DNA from: Candidatus Thorarchaeota archaeon
Lineage (GTDB): Archaea > Asgardarchaeota > Thorarchaeia > Thorarchaeales > Thorarchaeaceae
Assembly (NCBI GenBank): GCA_021498125.1
Contig: JAIZWL010000004.1
Span: 124,001 to 188,000 of the forward strand
Length of the DNA: 64,000 nucleotides
Direction: 5' to 3'
Position numbers and translations under genes: made by a program. The notes under the pieces are model-generated. The model did not search any database. It worked only from the letters and a program-made list of their open reading frames with translations, and was not told where the DNA came from. The stretch's first letter is position 1. Every line of letters starts with the position of its first letter. Of this stretch, positions 8,310 to 17,304 are shown one piece after another.

Positions 8310-11033
8310 ATGACAGCAAAAAAATATGTATACAAATTTGGCGCAGGAAAAGCAGATGGCACAGGCGAAATGAAGGACATCTTGGGAGGCAAGGGAGCCT
8401 CGCTCGCCAGTGCGACTCTACTGGGCTTACCTGTTCCACCAGGTTTCACGATCTCCACAGAGGTCTGTAACATCTACATGAAGACGGGTGAACTTCCAGA
8501 TGATATCAAGGAACAGATCATCGAATCACTCCATTTCTTGGAAAAGACCATGGAGAAACAATTTGGAGATCCAACAAATCCATTGCTTGTCTCGTGTCGT
8601 TCCGGTGCACGGCAGAGCATGCCGGGTATGATGGAAACCGTTCTCAATGTAGGTCTGACCACAAAGACACTCCCGGGCCTGATCGAGTCCACAAAGAATG
8701 AGCGCTTTGCATATGACACATATCGAAGACTCATCATGATGTATAGTGATGTCGTGATGGAAAAGGCCGAAGGTCTGGAACCTGAAGAGGGGAAAGGCAT
8801 CCGCCAACAGCTAGAGTGGATTATGGCGCATAAGAAAGAATCTGTGGGTGCTAAGAGCGACACGGATCTCACGACCGAGGACCTCAAAGATCTCGTCAAG
8901 TCATTTAAGGAGCGCGTGAAAGAAGTTCTTGGAAAGGAGTTCCCAGATGATCCGATGGAACAACTATGGGGTGCCATTACTGCGGTCTTCAAGAGCTGGA
9001 ATGGCGCGCGAGCGATCGCTTATCGACGCATTGAAAACATTCCAGATGAATGGGGAACTGCATGCACTGTACAGACAATGGTCTTTGGTAATAGGGGAGA
9101 TAACAGCGCCACAGGTGTCGCATTCACACGGAACCCTGCAACTGGTGACAATCACTTCTATGGCGAGTGCCTCTTCAACGCCCAAGGTGAGGATGTCGTA
9201 GCAGGGATCAGAACACCAAATCCTTTGAATGAGGTCTCAAAGAACGAGCAGAACAAAGATCTCCCGACTCTTGAGGAGAAGATGCCAACACTCTATCAAG
9301 AACTCGTAAATATCCGCTCAGTCCTTGAAGACTATGCCCGTGACATGGTGGACTTGGAATTCACCATTGAAGAAGGCAAACTCTTTCTTGTACAGCATCG
9401 TGTGGGGAAACGGACTGCTACTGCTGCTCTGAACATTGCTCTTGATATGCTTGAAGACAAATTCATCGACGAAAAACTGACAGTCATGCGAATCACTCCT
9501 GATCAACTCGGCCAACTCTTGTTCCCAATACTTGATCCCCAAGAGGAGAAGAAACACAAGCCCATTGCTCGTGGACTTCCTGCAGGTCCAGGTGGCGCAT
9601 CTGGCGCAATCGTGTTTACATCAGAGGACGCAATCGCATGGGCAAAGAAAGGAAAGAATGTCATCCTGATCCGTGAAGAGACCAGTCCCGAAGATATCGA
9701 GGGGATGCGCGCAGCAACCGCGTTACTCACTGCACGAGGAGGAATGACAAGCCATGCAGCACTGGTGACCAGAGGCTGGGGGAAGTGTTGTATAGTTGGC
9801 GCAGCGGACATTCAAGTTGACCCATACCAAAAGCGAGTGACGATCAAAGGCAAGGTGTACCATGAGGGCGATATGCTGACGCTCAACGGTACTCAGGGCC
9901 TTGTCTACGAGGGGCAACTCCCCATGATCGATTCAACGCACAACCCACGACTTCAACGGTTCATGGGACTGGTTGACAAGTATCGACGACTTGGAGTACG
10001 AGCCAATGCAGATACCCCCGAAGACGCCAAAAAGGCCCTTGAATTTGGTGCCGAAGGGATCGGACTCTTTCGAACAGAGCATATGTTCTATGGAACAGGA
10101 AGCGATGAGCCACTGTTCTTGCTCAGAAAGATGATCCTCAGTCAGACCAAGACCGAACGCCTCGATGCCCTTGATGAACTCGCACCACACATCAAGAAGG
10201 ATGTAAAGGCCACACTTGAGGTCATGGACGGACTACCCGTCACCATACGACTCCTTGATCCACCACTTCACGAGTTTGTTCCTCAGAGTAGAATCGGTCA
10301 GGAGCGACTCGCACACGCACTTGGAATCGAACTCGAAGAAGTGCGTAAACGTGGAGAGGCTCTGCACGAGAACAATCCAATGATGGGCCACAGAGGTGTA
10401 CGTCTGGGCATCACATATCCAGAGATCTACGAAACCCAAGTCCGTGCGATCTTCGAGGCGGCCATCGAACTGATGCAGGAAGGAAAGAGCATCAAGCTAG
10501 AGATCATGATCCCAGTGACCGTTGGCGCAGCCGAACTCAAGGCCATGAAGATGGTCGTAGACAGAGTCTATGAAAAGGTCAAGGCCGAGAAGGGTGTTGA
10601 CTTTGAGTTTCTCTACGGGACCATGATCGAACTGCCACGTGCCTGCATGCGCGCAGGAGACATGGCCGACACGGCTCAGTTCTTCTCATTCGGGACGAAC
10701 GACCTGACCCAGATGGGCTTTGGATTTAGCCGAGATGACATAGATAGTTTCCTACCTGAATATCTTGATCGCCACCTGCTGAGAAACGATCCGTTCCAGA
10801 GTATCGACAAACGTGGAATTGGTGGACTCATTCAGATAGCGATCGAGCGAGGAAGAAAGACTCGGCCAGATATCAAACTGGGAGTCTGTGGTGAGCATGG
10901 AGGCGATCCACGGTCTGTTGAGTTCTTCCATCAGATAGGACTCGATTACGTCTCGTGTTCTCCATTTAGACTGCCCATTGCACGCCTTGCTGCGGCTCAG
11001 GCTGCAATCAAAGAAGAGATCGCAAAGAAATAG
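8310..11033 (+). CDS. ppdK: Pyruvate, phosphate dikinase
   Basis: A full-length (907 aa) pyruvate phosphate dikinase, which interconverts pyruvate + ATP + Pi and PEP + AMP + PPi. The N-terminal ATP-grasp part spans about 1-360. The swivelling phosphohistidine domain has GGMTSHAALVTRGWGK (H482), and the C-terminal PEP/pyruvate TIM barrel has GVCGEHGGD with the catalytic Cys (C860). The start at 8310 gives the expected N-terminus (KYVYKFGAGKADG). In amino-acid-degrading or fermentative archaea this enzyme can run either way; with the GTP-type PEP carboxykinase at 20.0-21.9 kb it suggests PEP supply for gluconeogenesis. The 289-bp gap before it holds only A+T-rich TATA-like patches. A strong hairpin follows the stop. 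Confidence 0.97.
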   Translation: MTAKKYVYKFGAGKADGTGEMKDILGGKGASLASATLLGLPVPPGFTISTEVCNIYMKTGELPDDIKEQIIESLHFLEKTMEKQFGDPTNPLLVSCRSGARQSMPGMMETVLNVGLTTKTLPGLIESTKNERFAYDTYRRLIMMYSDVVMEKAEGLEPEEGKGIRQQLEWIMAHKKESVGAKSDTDLTTEDLKDLVKSFKERVKEVLGKEFPDDPMEQLWGAITAVFKSWNGARAIAYRRIENIPDEWGTACTVQTMVFGNRGDNSATGVAFTRNPATGDNHFYGECLFNAQGEDVVAGIRTPNPLNEVSKNEQNKDLPTLEEKMPTLYQELVNIRSVLEDYARDMVDLEFTIEEGKLFLVQHRVGKRTATAALNIALDMLEDKFIDEKLTVMRITPDQLGQLLFPILDPQEEKKHKPIARGLPAGPGGASGAIVFTSEDAIAWAKKGKNVILIREETSPEDIEGMRAATALLTARGGMTSHAALVTRGWGKCCIVGAADIQVDPYQKRVTIKGKVYHEGDMLTLNGTQGLVYEGQLPMIDSTHNPRLQRFMGLVDKYRRLGVRANADTPEDAKKALEFGAEGIGLFRTEHMFYGTGSDEPLFLLRKMILSQTKTERLDALDELAPHIKKDVKATLEVMDGLPVTIRLLDPPLHEFVPQSRIGQERLAHALGIELEEVRKRGEALHENNPMMGHRGVRLGITYPEIYETQVRAIFEAAIELMQEGKSIKLEIMIPVTVGAAELKAMKMVVDRVYEKVKAEKGVDFEFLYGTMIELPRACMRAGDMADTAQFFSFGTNDLTQMGFGFSRDDIDSFLPEYLDRHLLRNDPFQSIDKRGIGGLIQIAIERGRKTRPDIKLGVCGEHGGDPRSVEFFHQIGLDYVSCSPFRLPIARLAAAQAAIKEEIAKK

Positions 11034-11069
11034 TAGGAAGAGATGGCCAGTTCTCCGGCATCTCCCCAC

Positions 11070-11115
11070 AGGCTCCTTAGGTAGTTTCTAGACTTCTAAG
11101 GAGCCTACGTTTTTT
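11070..11115. terminator. Terminator between convergent genes (ppdK and zinc-ribbon gene)
   Basis: A perfect 11-bp inverted repeat (AGGCTCCTTAG at 11070-11080 with CTAAGGAGCCT at 11096-11106) is followed on the plus strand by ACG and six T. The second arm overlaps the stop codon of the minus-strand gene, so one hairpin may serve both. Confidence 0.75.
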
Positions 11116-11905
11116 CCCACGTTGCATGAAACAGCCCACCGCAGTATGCACAACGGGCCTCAAGAGGCGCGACCCACTCGATCTCTTTAGGATCCACGTC
11201 GGCTCCACACCAAGGACATTTTAGCGGAAGGCGCAGGACTCGGCCACTATAGACTTGTGTGGACCAGCCACCGTGAGAGCTAAATGAAGGTGAATCAACC
11301 AGTTGATGATCAGGAAGCTTGGGAGTCCTAGTAGTCGTGGACTGACTCGCGAAAAATAGAAGCAGTATCACTGAAACAATAACTGCACCCCCACCAAAAA
11401 TCAAGTCGGTTGTTAAATTCGGCATCACGGGAGGCGCATGATAAATCACCGTTGAAGGAATAAATTCCCAGACAGTAGTCTCAGCTTGCGTGGGTTGTGC
11501 CTGTTCGAATACGCCAATGTAATATTGACCTGTCGTATTATGATCCACCAAGTTGGAGACCTTAATGTAAACAAGTTGAGCGGATGAGAGTATGAACGAT
11601 AGAGAAATATTTCCTGAATAGGAACTCCCCTGAGCAATATTATTATTAAAAGATTCGTTCGTAGAAACTTTGACATAAGGTACAATAGAAATCCCATGGA
11701 CGGTCACAACTACTTTCCAATACCCAGAGGTCAAGTTGGCAGTATAATAATGATCAGTATAGTTTTCCGATGTATTACCATACATGACCTCGGACAAGAT
11801 TGTTGTACCCGGAGTGAGTGTGGTATCCGCAGATACTGGAGGGATCATACAAAAGACTGCCACAAGAGTTAGCAGTACCATAATCTTCTGCAACCTGACC
11901 ACCAT
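11105..11905 (-). CDS. Secreted-domain / TM / cytoplasmic zinc-ribbon protein (paralog A)
   Basis: A 266-aa protein of unknown function. A cleavable-looking signal peptide (about 1-26) leads an outside beta-sandwich domain (about 30-150) rich in N-x-S/T sites. It resembles bacterial pre-peptidase C-terminal (PPC) domains, with GYWKVVVTV and GQYYIGVFE. One transmembrane segment (about 168-190) follows, then a C-terminal zinc ribbon with CPWCG and CAYCG pairs separated by IEWVAPLEAR. The predicted topology puts the sensor-like domain outside and the ribbon inside. The next gene upstream encodes a paralog with the same order and the same ribbon spacing. A GGAAG Shine-Dalgarno sequence supports the ATG at 11905. 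What it binds is not visible. Confidence 0.7.
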   Translation of the reverse strand: MVVRLQKIMVLLTLVAVFCMIPPVSADTTLTPGTTILSEVMYGNTSENYTDHYYTANLTSGYWKVVVTVHGISIVPYVKVSTNESFNNNIAQGSSYSGNISLSFILSSAQLVYIKVSNLVDHNTTGQYYIGVFEQAQPTQAETTVWEFIPSTVIYHAPPVMPNLTTDLIFGGGAVIVSVILLLFFASQSTTTRTPKLPDHQLVDSPSFSSHGGWSTQVYSGRVLRLPLKCPWCGADVDPKEIEWVAPLEARCAYCGGLFHATWEKT

Positions 11906-11967
11906 AACTTCCTCATGCTACTAGTCGAGACCAACACAAATAGATTTTTTGCTAGAACCGATGAGGA

Positions 11968-12753
11968 TTACGTTTGCCCTGTAGCCGTGTGAAAGACGGA
12001 ACCACAAGACACACAACGCACCTCATGTACACCCACCCATTCAATATCCGCGGGGCCTATCAGATGCCCACAAGAGGGACAATGATCAGGGAGTTCGAGT
12101 ATCGCATCAGGGGCGGTCTCCGGATCGTGCTTTTCGATAATATGGATCGGGACAAATTGGGAATCCGAGATGCGCCGTACCGAATTGAACACATAGAATC
12201 CGAAAGCAAGGATCACCACAAGGCCAGCAGACAGTATGAACGCCTTTGCCAGTGGGGATTGCGGAGGAAGAGGAGGAAGAGAAGTAGATGTTGTCAGGGT
12301 GGCAAGATGCTCCGAGTCTAAGACCCCGATATTGAATGCGCCTGATGTTGTCCCGTTCTCGGAATTCTCCTCGACACGGATCCGAAGCACACTTGTTTCG
12401 GTTATGTCAAATGTGACATTTGGAAAATTACCACGACCAGTACCACTCATTGCAATAATATCAGTAAAATTATCATCATTAGCAACTATGATCTTAATTT
12501 GAAGGTCATGTGAGATCTCTGTGACCACGACGTGCCATTTACCGGACTCCAGATCCACTACATAATCAAGTGGCACATAGCTCGGGTCGCTACGGCTAAA
12601 GATATACTGGGTCATCAGAAACTCGTTTGGGGTGAGTGTGTTTTGAGCAGCAACGGGTTGAATTCCTCCAATGCATAAGATAAACAGGGTGAAAATGACA
12701 AGAATCCGAGAGAAACCTGAAACAGATGAGGAATTGGTAACTGCTGCTAACGT
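11968..12753 (-). CDS. Secreted-domain / TM / zinc-ribbon protein (paralog B), no ordinary start codon
   Basis: Paralog of the neighbouring zinc-ribbon protein: PPC-like outside domain, one TM segment, then a ribbon with CPSCG and CVSCG around IEWVGVHEVR. The first ATG in frame (12615) lies inside the outside domain and would remove the signal peptide. The frame is open upstream to a TGA at 12799-12801 and encodes a clear signal peptide (SRILVIFTLFILCIGG, then VAAQN). That extension has no ATG, GTG or TTG. A GAGGT motif at about 12760-12764 points to an ACG at 12751-12753, which I use as the provisional start. Alternatives are a sequencing error in the AAAACG run, another non-canonical start, or a recently broken gene. 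Confidence 0.6.
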   Translation of the reverse strand, partial: TLAAVTNSSSVSGFSRILVIFTLFILCIGGIQPVAAQNTLTPNEFLMTQYIFSRSDPSYVPLDYVVDLESGKWHVVVTEISHDLQIKIIVANDDNFTDIIAMSGTGRGNFPNVTFDITETSVLRIRVEENSENGTTSGAFNIGVLDSEHLATLTTSTSLPPLPPQSPLAKAFILSAGLVVILAFGFYVFNSVRRISDSQFVPIHIIEKHDPETAPDAILELPDHCPSCGHLIGPADIEWVGVHEVRCVSCGSVFHTATGQT

Positions 12754-12806
12754 TTTGACTACCTCGATTCGAAATTCATGAATTGCATCTTCGTTTTGTC
12801 ACAGCT

Positions 12807-12815
12807 CTATATATG
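12807..12815 (-). promoter_or_regulatory. TATA-like box for paralog B
   Basis: On the minus strand CATATATAG lies about 55 bases upstream of the ACG/GAGGT region, predicting transcription start near 12785. That places all plausible start codons between 12785 and about 12740 and supports the extended reading frame. Confidence 0.4.
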
Positions 12816-12962
12816 TTATGTACCGCGTTCGGAAACAGATTAGTCTAATGCGTGGCAAGACCGCTCTGACAGAGCATACTGAGATTGATAATAACGCAAA
12901 TATCATAACAAGAAATGGTATATTATGACATGAGGTGGAGCACTCTCTTCGAGGCGAGTGAT

Positions 12963-13274
12963 ATGGTCACATGTGATTACTGTGGTTCTGAACTTCGCGA
13001 CGACGAAGGTGTCCTGTGTCCAGCATGTGGGGCCGCGGTACACAAGTCGTGCTATGCCATGCATTGGGCATCGGACCATCCTAATCAGGAGATGCGGGAA
13101 CCGTTGAAATGGCCCCCAGTTATGAGATCGACCAGAGTGGACTATGGGGCCATGATAGCGGGAGGAATTCTCTTAGGCGCAATCGGAATGATGATCTCAA
13201 ATGTGTTCGTAGTCATTTTGGGAGTCACTCTGCTCTGTATTGGAGCATGTAACTCTCAAAGAGGATTATTGTAA
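12963..13274 (+). CDS. RING-like zinc-finger protein with C-terminal membrane anchor
   Basis: A small protein (103 aa from this start) whose N-terminus has the pattern C-x2-C-x10-C-x2-C-x4-H-x2-C followed by two further His (VTCDYCGSEL, VLCPACGAAVHKSCYAMHW). This matches a treble-clef/RING-type finger and resembles the prokaryotic RING family described in bacteria. Two hydrophobic segments (about 58-95) make a C-terminal membrane hairpin. I choose ATG 12963 because GAGGCGAG ends about seven bases before it; ATGs at 12915 and 12930 would add a 16-residue leader with no Shine-Dalgarno. Beside it, but divergent, are two other zinc-ribbon membrane proteins. Whether it has ubiquitin-ligase-like activity or simply binds protein is unknown. 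Confidence 0.6.
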   Translation: MVTCDYCGSELRDDEGVLCPACGAAVHKSCYAMHWASDHPNQEMREPLKWPPVMRSTRVDYGAMIAGGILLGAIGMMISNVFVVILGVTLLCIGACNSQRGLL

Positions 13275-13363
13275 TTGCCAAGATAGAACGAAGCAACTAA
13301 TGAATGAGCACCTTATAGATAGCACAATGAGAGTGGCGGACGGCCTCACTACCAGCTCGTAGC

Positions 13364-13372
13364 CTTTAAATG
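13364..13372 (+). promoter_or_regulatory. TATA-like box for threonine dehydrogenase
   Basis: CTTTAAATG lies about 80 bases upstream of the ATG at 13448 and predicts transcription start near 13395, just upstream of the AGGTGA ribosome-binding site. Confidence 0.4.
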
Positions 13373-13447
13373 CCACCGACTTAGCGCTGCGCACAGCATC
13401 GTACGATTATGCTGCACATGCGCGGCGATGGTAAAAAGGTGAAAGAT

Positions 13448-14404
13448 ATGACCAAGCGCATTCTTGTGACTGGGAGCTACGGGCAGATTGGAACCGAGCT
13501 CATTGTAACAATGAGAAAAAAATATGGTGGTGACAATGTTGTTGCCACTGGAAGAAAGAAACCTCCAGCGATCCTAAAAAAGGACGGCCCATACTACCAG
13601 CTTGATGTCCTGAACACAGGGCAACTACATCAGCTACTTGTGGATCTTGATATCGACATCATTGTTCATAATGCATCGGTCCTCTCAGCCGTGGGTGAGA
13701 AAAATCCACAGCTCGCGTACAGGACCAATGTTGAGGGATCATACAATGTTCTAGAGGCAGCCAGAATTCTCAAGCTTGATCAGGTCATGATTCCTAGCTC
13801 CATAGCTGCGTTCGGTCCATCTACTCCCAAAGAGAATACCCCGAACGATGTGATCATGAGACCCACAACCATGTATGGTGTGACAAAGGTCTTCATTGAA
13901 CTTTTGGGCGAGTACTATACACAGCGGTTCGGCGTGGACTTTCGATCTCTGCGCTATCCCGGGATCATCAGCTCAGAGGCACTGCCGGGTGGTGGCACAA
14001 CAGACTATGCAGTCGAGATCTTCTATGAGGCACTGAAGAACAAACGGTACACTTCCTTCCTTGCAGAGGATGCGGCACTGCCAATGATGTACATGCCAGA
14101 CTGTATCAAGGCAACCATCGATCTCATTGAGGCGGATGCTAGAAAACTAAAGCATCGCAGCTTCAACGTCACTGCAATGAGCTTCACTCCAGCAGATATT
14201 GCAGCCGAGATCAAGAAGCACATCCCCGAGTTTGCGATCGACTACGAACCGGACTTTAGACAGCAGATCGCCGAGTCATGGCCACGATCAATTGACGATA
14301 GTGTCGCACGTGAAGAGTGGGGTTGGAAACCAGACTATGACCTATCGGCAATGGTCAAAGACATGTTAGAGAAACTATCTAAACGTCTTGGAATCAAATA
14401 CTAA
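13448..14404 (+). CDS. tdh: SDR-type L-threonine 3-dehydrogenase
   Basis: An extended short-chain dehydrogenase of 318 aa. The N-terminal Rossmann motif is VTGSYGQIG, and the active-site YxxxK is MYGVTKVFIE. The long central and C-terminal blocks (SSIAAFGPSTPKEN, LRYPGIISSEALPGGGTTDY, SFTPADIAAEIKKH, SWPRSIDDS) match SDR-family threonine dehydrogenases closely. The reaction is L-threonine + NAD+ to 2-amino-3-oxobutyrate. AGGTGA six bases before ATG 13448 fixes the start; an upstream ATG at 13409 is less likely. A threonine ammonia-lyase lies 4 kb downstream, so two threonine-breakdown routes sit in the same region. No KBL (2-amino-3-ketobutyrate ligase) gene is beside it. A hairpin terminator follows. 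Confidence 0.88.
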   Translation: MTKRILVTGSYGQIGTELIVTMRKKYGGDNVVATGRKKPPAILKKDGPYYQLDVLNTGQLHQLLVDLDIDIIVHNASVLSAVGEKNPQLAYRTNVEGSYNVLEAARILKLDQVMIPSSIAAFGPSTPKENTPNDVIMRPTTMYGVTKVFIELLGEYYTQRFGVDFRSLRYPGIISSEALPGGGTTDYAVEIFYEALKNKRYTSFLAEDAALPMMYMPDCIKATIDLIEADARKLKHRSFNVTAMSFTPADIAAEIKKHIPEFAIDYEPDFRQQIAESWPRSIDDSVAREEWGWKPDYDLSAMVKDMLEKLSKRLGIKY

Positions 14405-14420
14405 GAAGACAAGCAGGTAT

Positions 14421-14448
14421 GGGACCGTTCGGTCCCGCTGCTTTCTCT
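14421..14448 (+). terminator. Terminator after tdh
   Basis: A GGGACC/GGTCCC stem with a GTTC loop (14421-14436) is followed by a pyrimidine-rich stretch (GCTGCTTTCTCT). Confidence 0.5.
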
Positions 14449-14519
14449 ATCGGTTATCACTATATTACTCCAGATACTGTAAGCCAAGGGATTGAGTACG
14501 TCCATAGGAGAGCCCAAAG

Positions 14520-15947
14520 TTAGTGAGCATGTTCGTGATCCTCGTTGAGTGGACGCATCCTGCCAAAGGCCCGCTGAACAAGTTCGGGAAGAGCAGGATG
14601 GATGTGGATGGCCTTGAACATTGGGACGTAGGTCCCATCGCCACAGTTCATCAGATTGACGATCTCCTGGATCAAGATCGGTGCATGTGGCCCGATAATG
14701 GTTGAACCAAGGATTCGGCGACTCTTAGCATCACATATCACCCTGAGAAAACCGGGAGGGACACCCATGGCCATACCTTTTGCAGAACCGGAATAATCAA
14801 TCTCCCCAACAAGGAGTTCGCGTCCGGATTCTTTAGCCTCTGAGAGAGTCATACCCACTGTTGCAATTTGAGGATATGAAAAGACCGCACGGGGAATGGC
14901 ATGATAGTCCATCGAGAGAAGCTTGGGTTCTTTCCCAGTACGCTCGGCCTCTAGCGTGTAAGCAAAATTATACCAGACGATCTCGGACTCCTCATTTGCG
15001 GTATGTCTGAACATGTACCTGCCAATCGCGTCACCAAAGGCCCAGATATGTTTCTTTGTCGTCTGGAAATGATCATCCACTATAACATACCCTCGCTTGT
15101 CGGTTTCGACTCCCGTCTTCTCAGGTTTGAAGAGATCCGCATTGGACCGCCGACCAGCAGCGATCAAGAGGGTCTCGGCTGACAATTCCACCAGCTCACC
15201 AGTGTCGCGGTTCTTTGCAACTATTGCCTTGAGACCGTTCTTTTCACTCGCCTCAGTAACCTCGTGATTCGTCAAGACGACCATCCGTTTGGAGAGCTCT
15301 TCTTTCAACAGCTCAGAAACATCATGGTCCTCATTCTTAACGAGATACTGATTTCGACCGACTATGGTCACCTCAGTCCCTATTGCTGAGAAGAAATGAC
15401 CGAACTCGGCAGCAACATAGCCACCACCAACAATGATCATCGACTTTGGTTGCTCGGTCAATTCTAAGACCGTCTTGTTTGTCAGATAACCAACATCATC
15501 AAGTCCCTTGATCGGAGGGATGACTGGACGCGATCCGGCAGCAATGAAAATGTAGGGTGCACGAATGGTCTCATCACCCACTTTCATTGTATAGTCTTCT
15601 ACAAATTCACCAGTCACATGATACCAATCGAGACCTTCTACTGATTGGACAGAACGACCCATCTGCTCGGACTCGCCCACTGTCTCATGGCGCATTCGTT
15701 CCATAAGACCCTTGAAATCGACCTCTTCTACACGAGCCTTGAGATTAACGGCCTCTGCGTGTTGCATCTCCATGATCACATCAGCAACATACGTGAGCAT
15801 CTTTGTGGGAATGCAACCCCGATTCAGACAAGTCCCCCCAAGAGGACCGTTTTCTACAACTGCAACCTTTAGCCCTTGCTCAAAAGCCGTGGATGCCAGA
15901 TTCATTCCAGCACCAGAACCAAGCACAATAAGATCGTATTCTTTCAT
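14520..15947 (-). CDS. Pyridine nucleotide-disulfide oxidoreductase (dihydrolipoamide dehydrogenase-like)
   Basis: A class I flavoprotein disulfide reductase of 475 aa. It has an N-terminal FAD Rossmann motif (VLGSGAG), the redox pair GGTCLNRGCIPTK (C40/C45) and the second nucleotide-binding motif IIVGGGYVAAEFGHFF. ALLIAAGRRSN-type FAD contacts follow, with the dimer-domain HIHPALPELV active-site His-Glu near the C-terminus. The sequence ends in a His/Asp/Glu-rich tail (EDHEHAH). Lipoamide, mycothione-like thiols or mercuric ion are all possible substrates, and no 2-oxoacid dehydrogenase genes are adjacent. It is divergent from the saccharopine-dehydrogenase-like gene. Family certain, substrate not. 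Confidence 0.85.
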   Translation of the reverse strand: MKEYDLIVLGSGAGMNLASTAFEQGLKVAVVENGPLGGTCLNRGCIPTKMLTYVADVIMEMQHAEAVNLKARVEEVDFKGLMERMRHETVGESEQMGRSVQSVEGLDWYHVTGEFVEDYTMKVGDETIRAPYIFIAAGSRPVIPPIKGLDDVGYLTNKTVLELTEQPKSMIIVGGGYVAAEFGHFFSAIGTEVTIVGRNQYLVKNEDHDVSELLKEELSKRMVVLTNHEVTEASEKNGLKAIVAKNRDTGELVELSAETLLIAAGRRSNADLFKPEKTGVETDKRGYVIVDDHFQTTKKHIWAFGDAIGRYMFRHTANEESEIVWYNFAYTLEAERTGKEPKLLSMDYHAIPRAVFSYPQIATVGMTLSEAKESGRELLVGEIDYSGSAKGMAMGVPPGFLRVICDAKSRRILGSTIIGPHAPILIQEIVNLMNCGDGTYVPMFKAIHIHPALPELVQRAFGRMRPLNEDHEHAH

Positions 15948-16124
15948 ACCAGTTCCATAAGCAATACGGCTGATAAGATATTGGTTAAAGCACTAAAGGC
16001 CACGGAACGTGATCCGTGCATACTGTATCGAATACACATTTGAGAGAGACCTCACGGACTCCAATTCCTAAAACACCTATCTGCATCTCACAGCGCTGGT
16101 CGGAACTATTAATATTCGCGTTTT

Positions 16125-16132
16125 GCATATAT
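16125..16132 (+). promoter_or_regulatory. TATA-like box for saccharopine dehydrogenase-like gene
   Basis: GCATATAT centred about 33 bases before GTG 16162 predicts transcription start within roughly ten bases of the start codon. The mRNA may therefore be nearly leaderless. Confidence 0.4.
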
Positions 16133-16161
16133 GTCTTGAAGGTTAGCATGGGGTTGCTCAC

Positions 16162-17304
16162 GTGAAGATACTCGTAGTCGGAGCCGGAAAGATGGGTCGT
16201 GGCGCCGCCTTTGATCTTGCACGAAATGATGCCGTGGAACAGGTCATTGTTGGCGATATCGACGAGAAGCAAGCGAAAAAATTAGCAGACGATATGGGAC
16301 CAAAAGTAATTGGTCGCCAATTGGATGCCTCTAATCGTGCAAGTCTAGAAAAGGCATTTTCAGAAGTAGATGCGGTGATTAGCTGTGTCAGTTACAAGGT
16401 CAATATCCTACATACGGAGGTGGCCATTGCCACTGGGACTCACATGTGCGATCTTGGAGGCAACTTGGATATTGTCAAGAAACAATTAGAACTTCATGAC
16501 AAGGCACGTGATGCCGGAATCACGGTCATTCCAGATTGCGGTCTTGCACCGGGTATGGTCAGTGTCATTGCCCGTGCAGGTATTGATTATCTCGACAGTG
16601 TAGAGTCTGTGAAGATCCGTGTAGGGGGTCTCCAACAAAAACCACATCCGCCATTGAATTATGCACTCATCTTCAGTGTCGAGGGTCTCATCAACGAGTA
16701 TGTGGAGCCCTGCATGGTTCTGCGCGATGGGAAGATCACCTACGAAGAACCATTAATTGGTTTCGAACAGATCGAGTTCCCTGAACCCTTTGGCAAACTT
16801 GAGGCATTCAATACAAGCGGTGGAACATCCACGCTTCCGCTCACATACGAGGGCAAGGTCAAGAACCTAGATTACAAGACCATCCGATATCCCGGTCATG
16901 GTCACAAGATGTGGACGTTGATGAAGCTCGGTCTCATGAATCAGGAGGAGCAAGAGTTTGATGGGGTCAAAATAGCCCCTCGAACCGTACTGGAACGACT
17001 GCTTGAAAGAAATCTCCCGCCCTCCGGAAAGGATGTCACGCTGATGCGTACTATTATTGAAGGCTGGAAGGGCACCGAGTCGCGGACCATCGAGTATGAG
17101 ATGATAGACTATTATGATGACGCGACAGGGCTTACCTCGATGATGAGAACAACGTCATTCCCAGCAGCACTGGCAGCAGTCATGATGGTTGATGGAACAA
17201 TCTCCGAGAAAGGGGTATTACCACCGGAGAGATCGATACCGCCGGAACCGTTCATTCTCGGTCTCGAACAACGAGGCATTGACATCAGCAAGCGTGTCTA
17301 CTGA
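16162..17304 (+). CDS. Saccharopine dehydrogenase-family oxidoreductase
   Basis: A 380-aa NAD(P)-binding protein with GAGKMGRGAAFDLAR at the N-terminus and the family layout seen in saccharopine dehydrogenases and lysine 6-dehydrogenases. VISCVSYKVN, GTHMCDLGGN and DCGLAPGMVSVIA mark the catalytic core, followed by a mixed alpha/beta C-terminal domain. The likely chemistry is oxidative deamination or reductive condensation at an amino-acid side-chain nitrogen. The start is GTG, since the nearby ATG at 16148 is out of frame. Threonine ammonia-lyase begins 61 bases downstream on the same strand, so the two are probably co-transcribed and act in amino-acid catabolism. The substrate is unknown. 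Confidence 0.8.
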   Translation: MKILVVGAGKMGRGAAFDLARNDAVEQVIVGDIDEKQAKKLADDMGPKVIGRQLDASNRASLEKAFSEVDAVISCVSYKVNILHTEVAIATGTHMCDLGGNLDIVKKQLELHDKARDAGITVIPDCGLAPGMVSVIARAGIDYLDSVESVKIRVGGLQQKPHPPLNYALIFSVEGLINEYVEPCMVLRDGKITYEEPLIGFEQIEFPEPFGKLEAFNTSGGTSTLPLTYEGKVKNLDYKTIRYPGHGHKMWTLMKLGLMNQEEQEFDGVKIAPRTVLERLLERNLPPSGKDVTLMRTIIEGWKGTESRTIEYEMIDYYDDATGLTSMMRTTSFPAALAAVMMVDGTISEKGVLPPERSIPPEPFILGLEQRGIDISKRVY

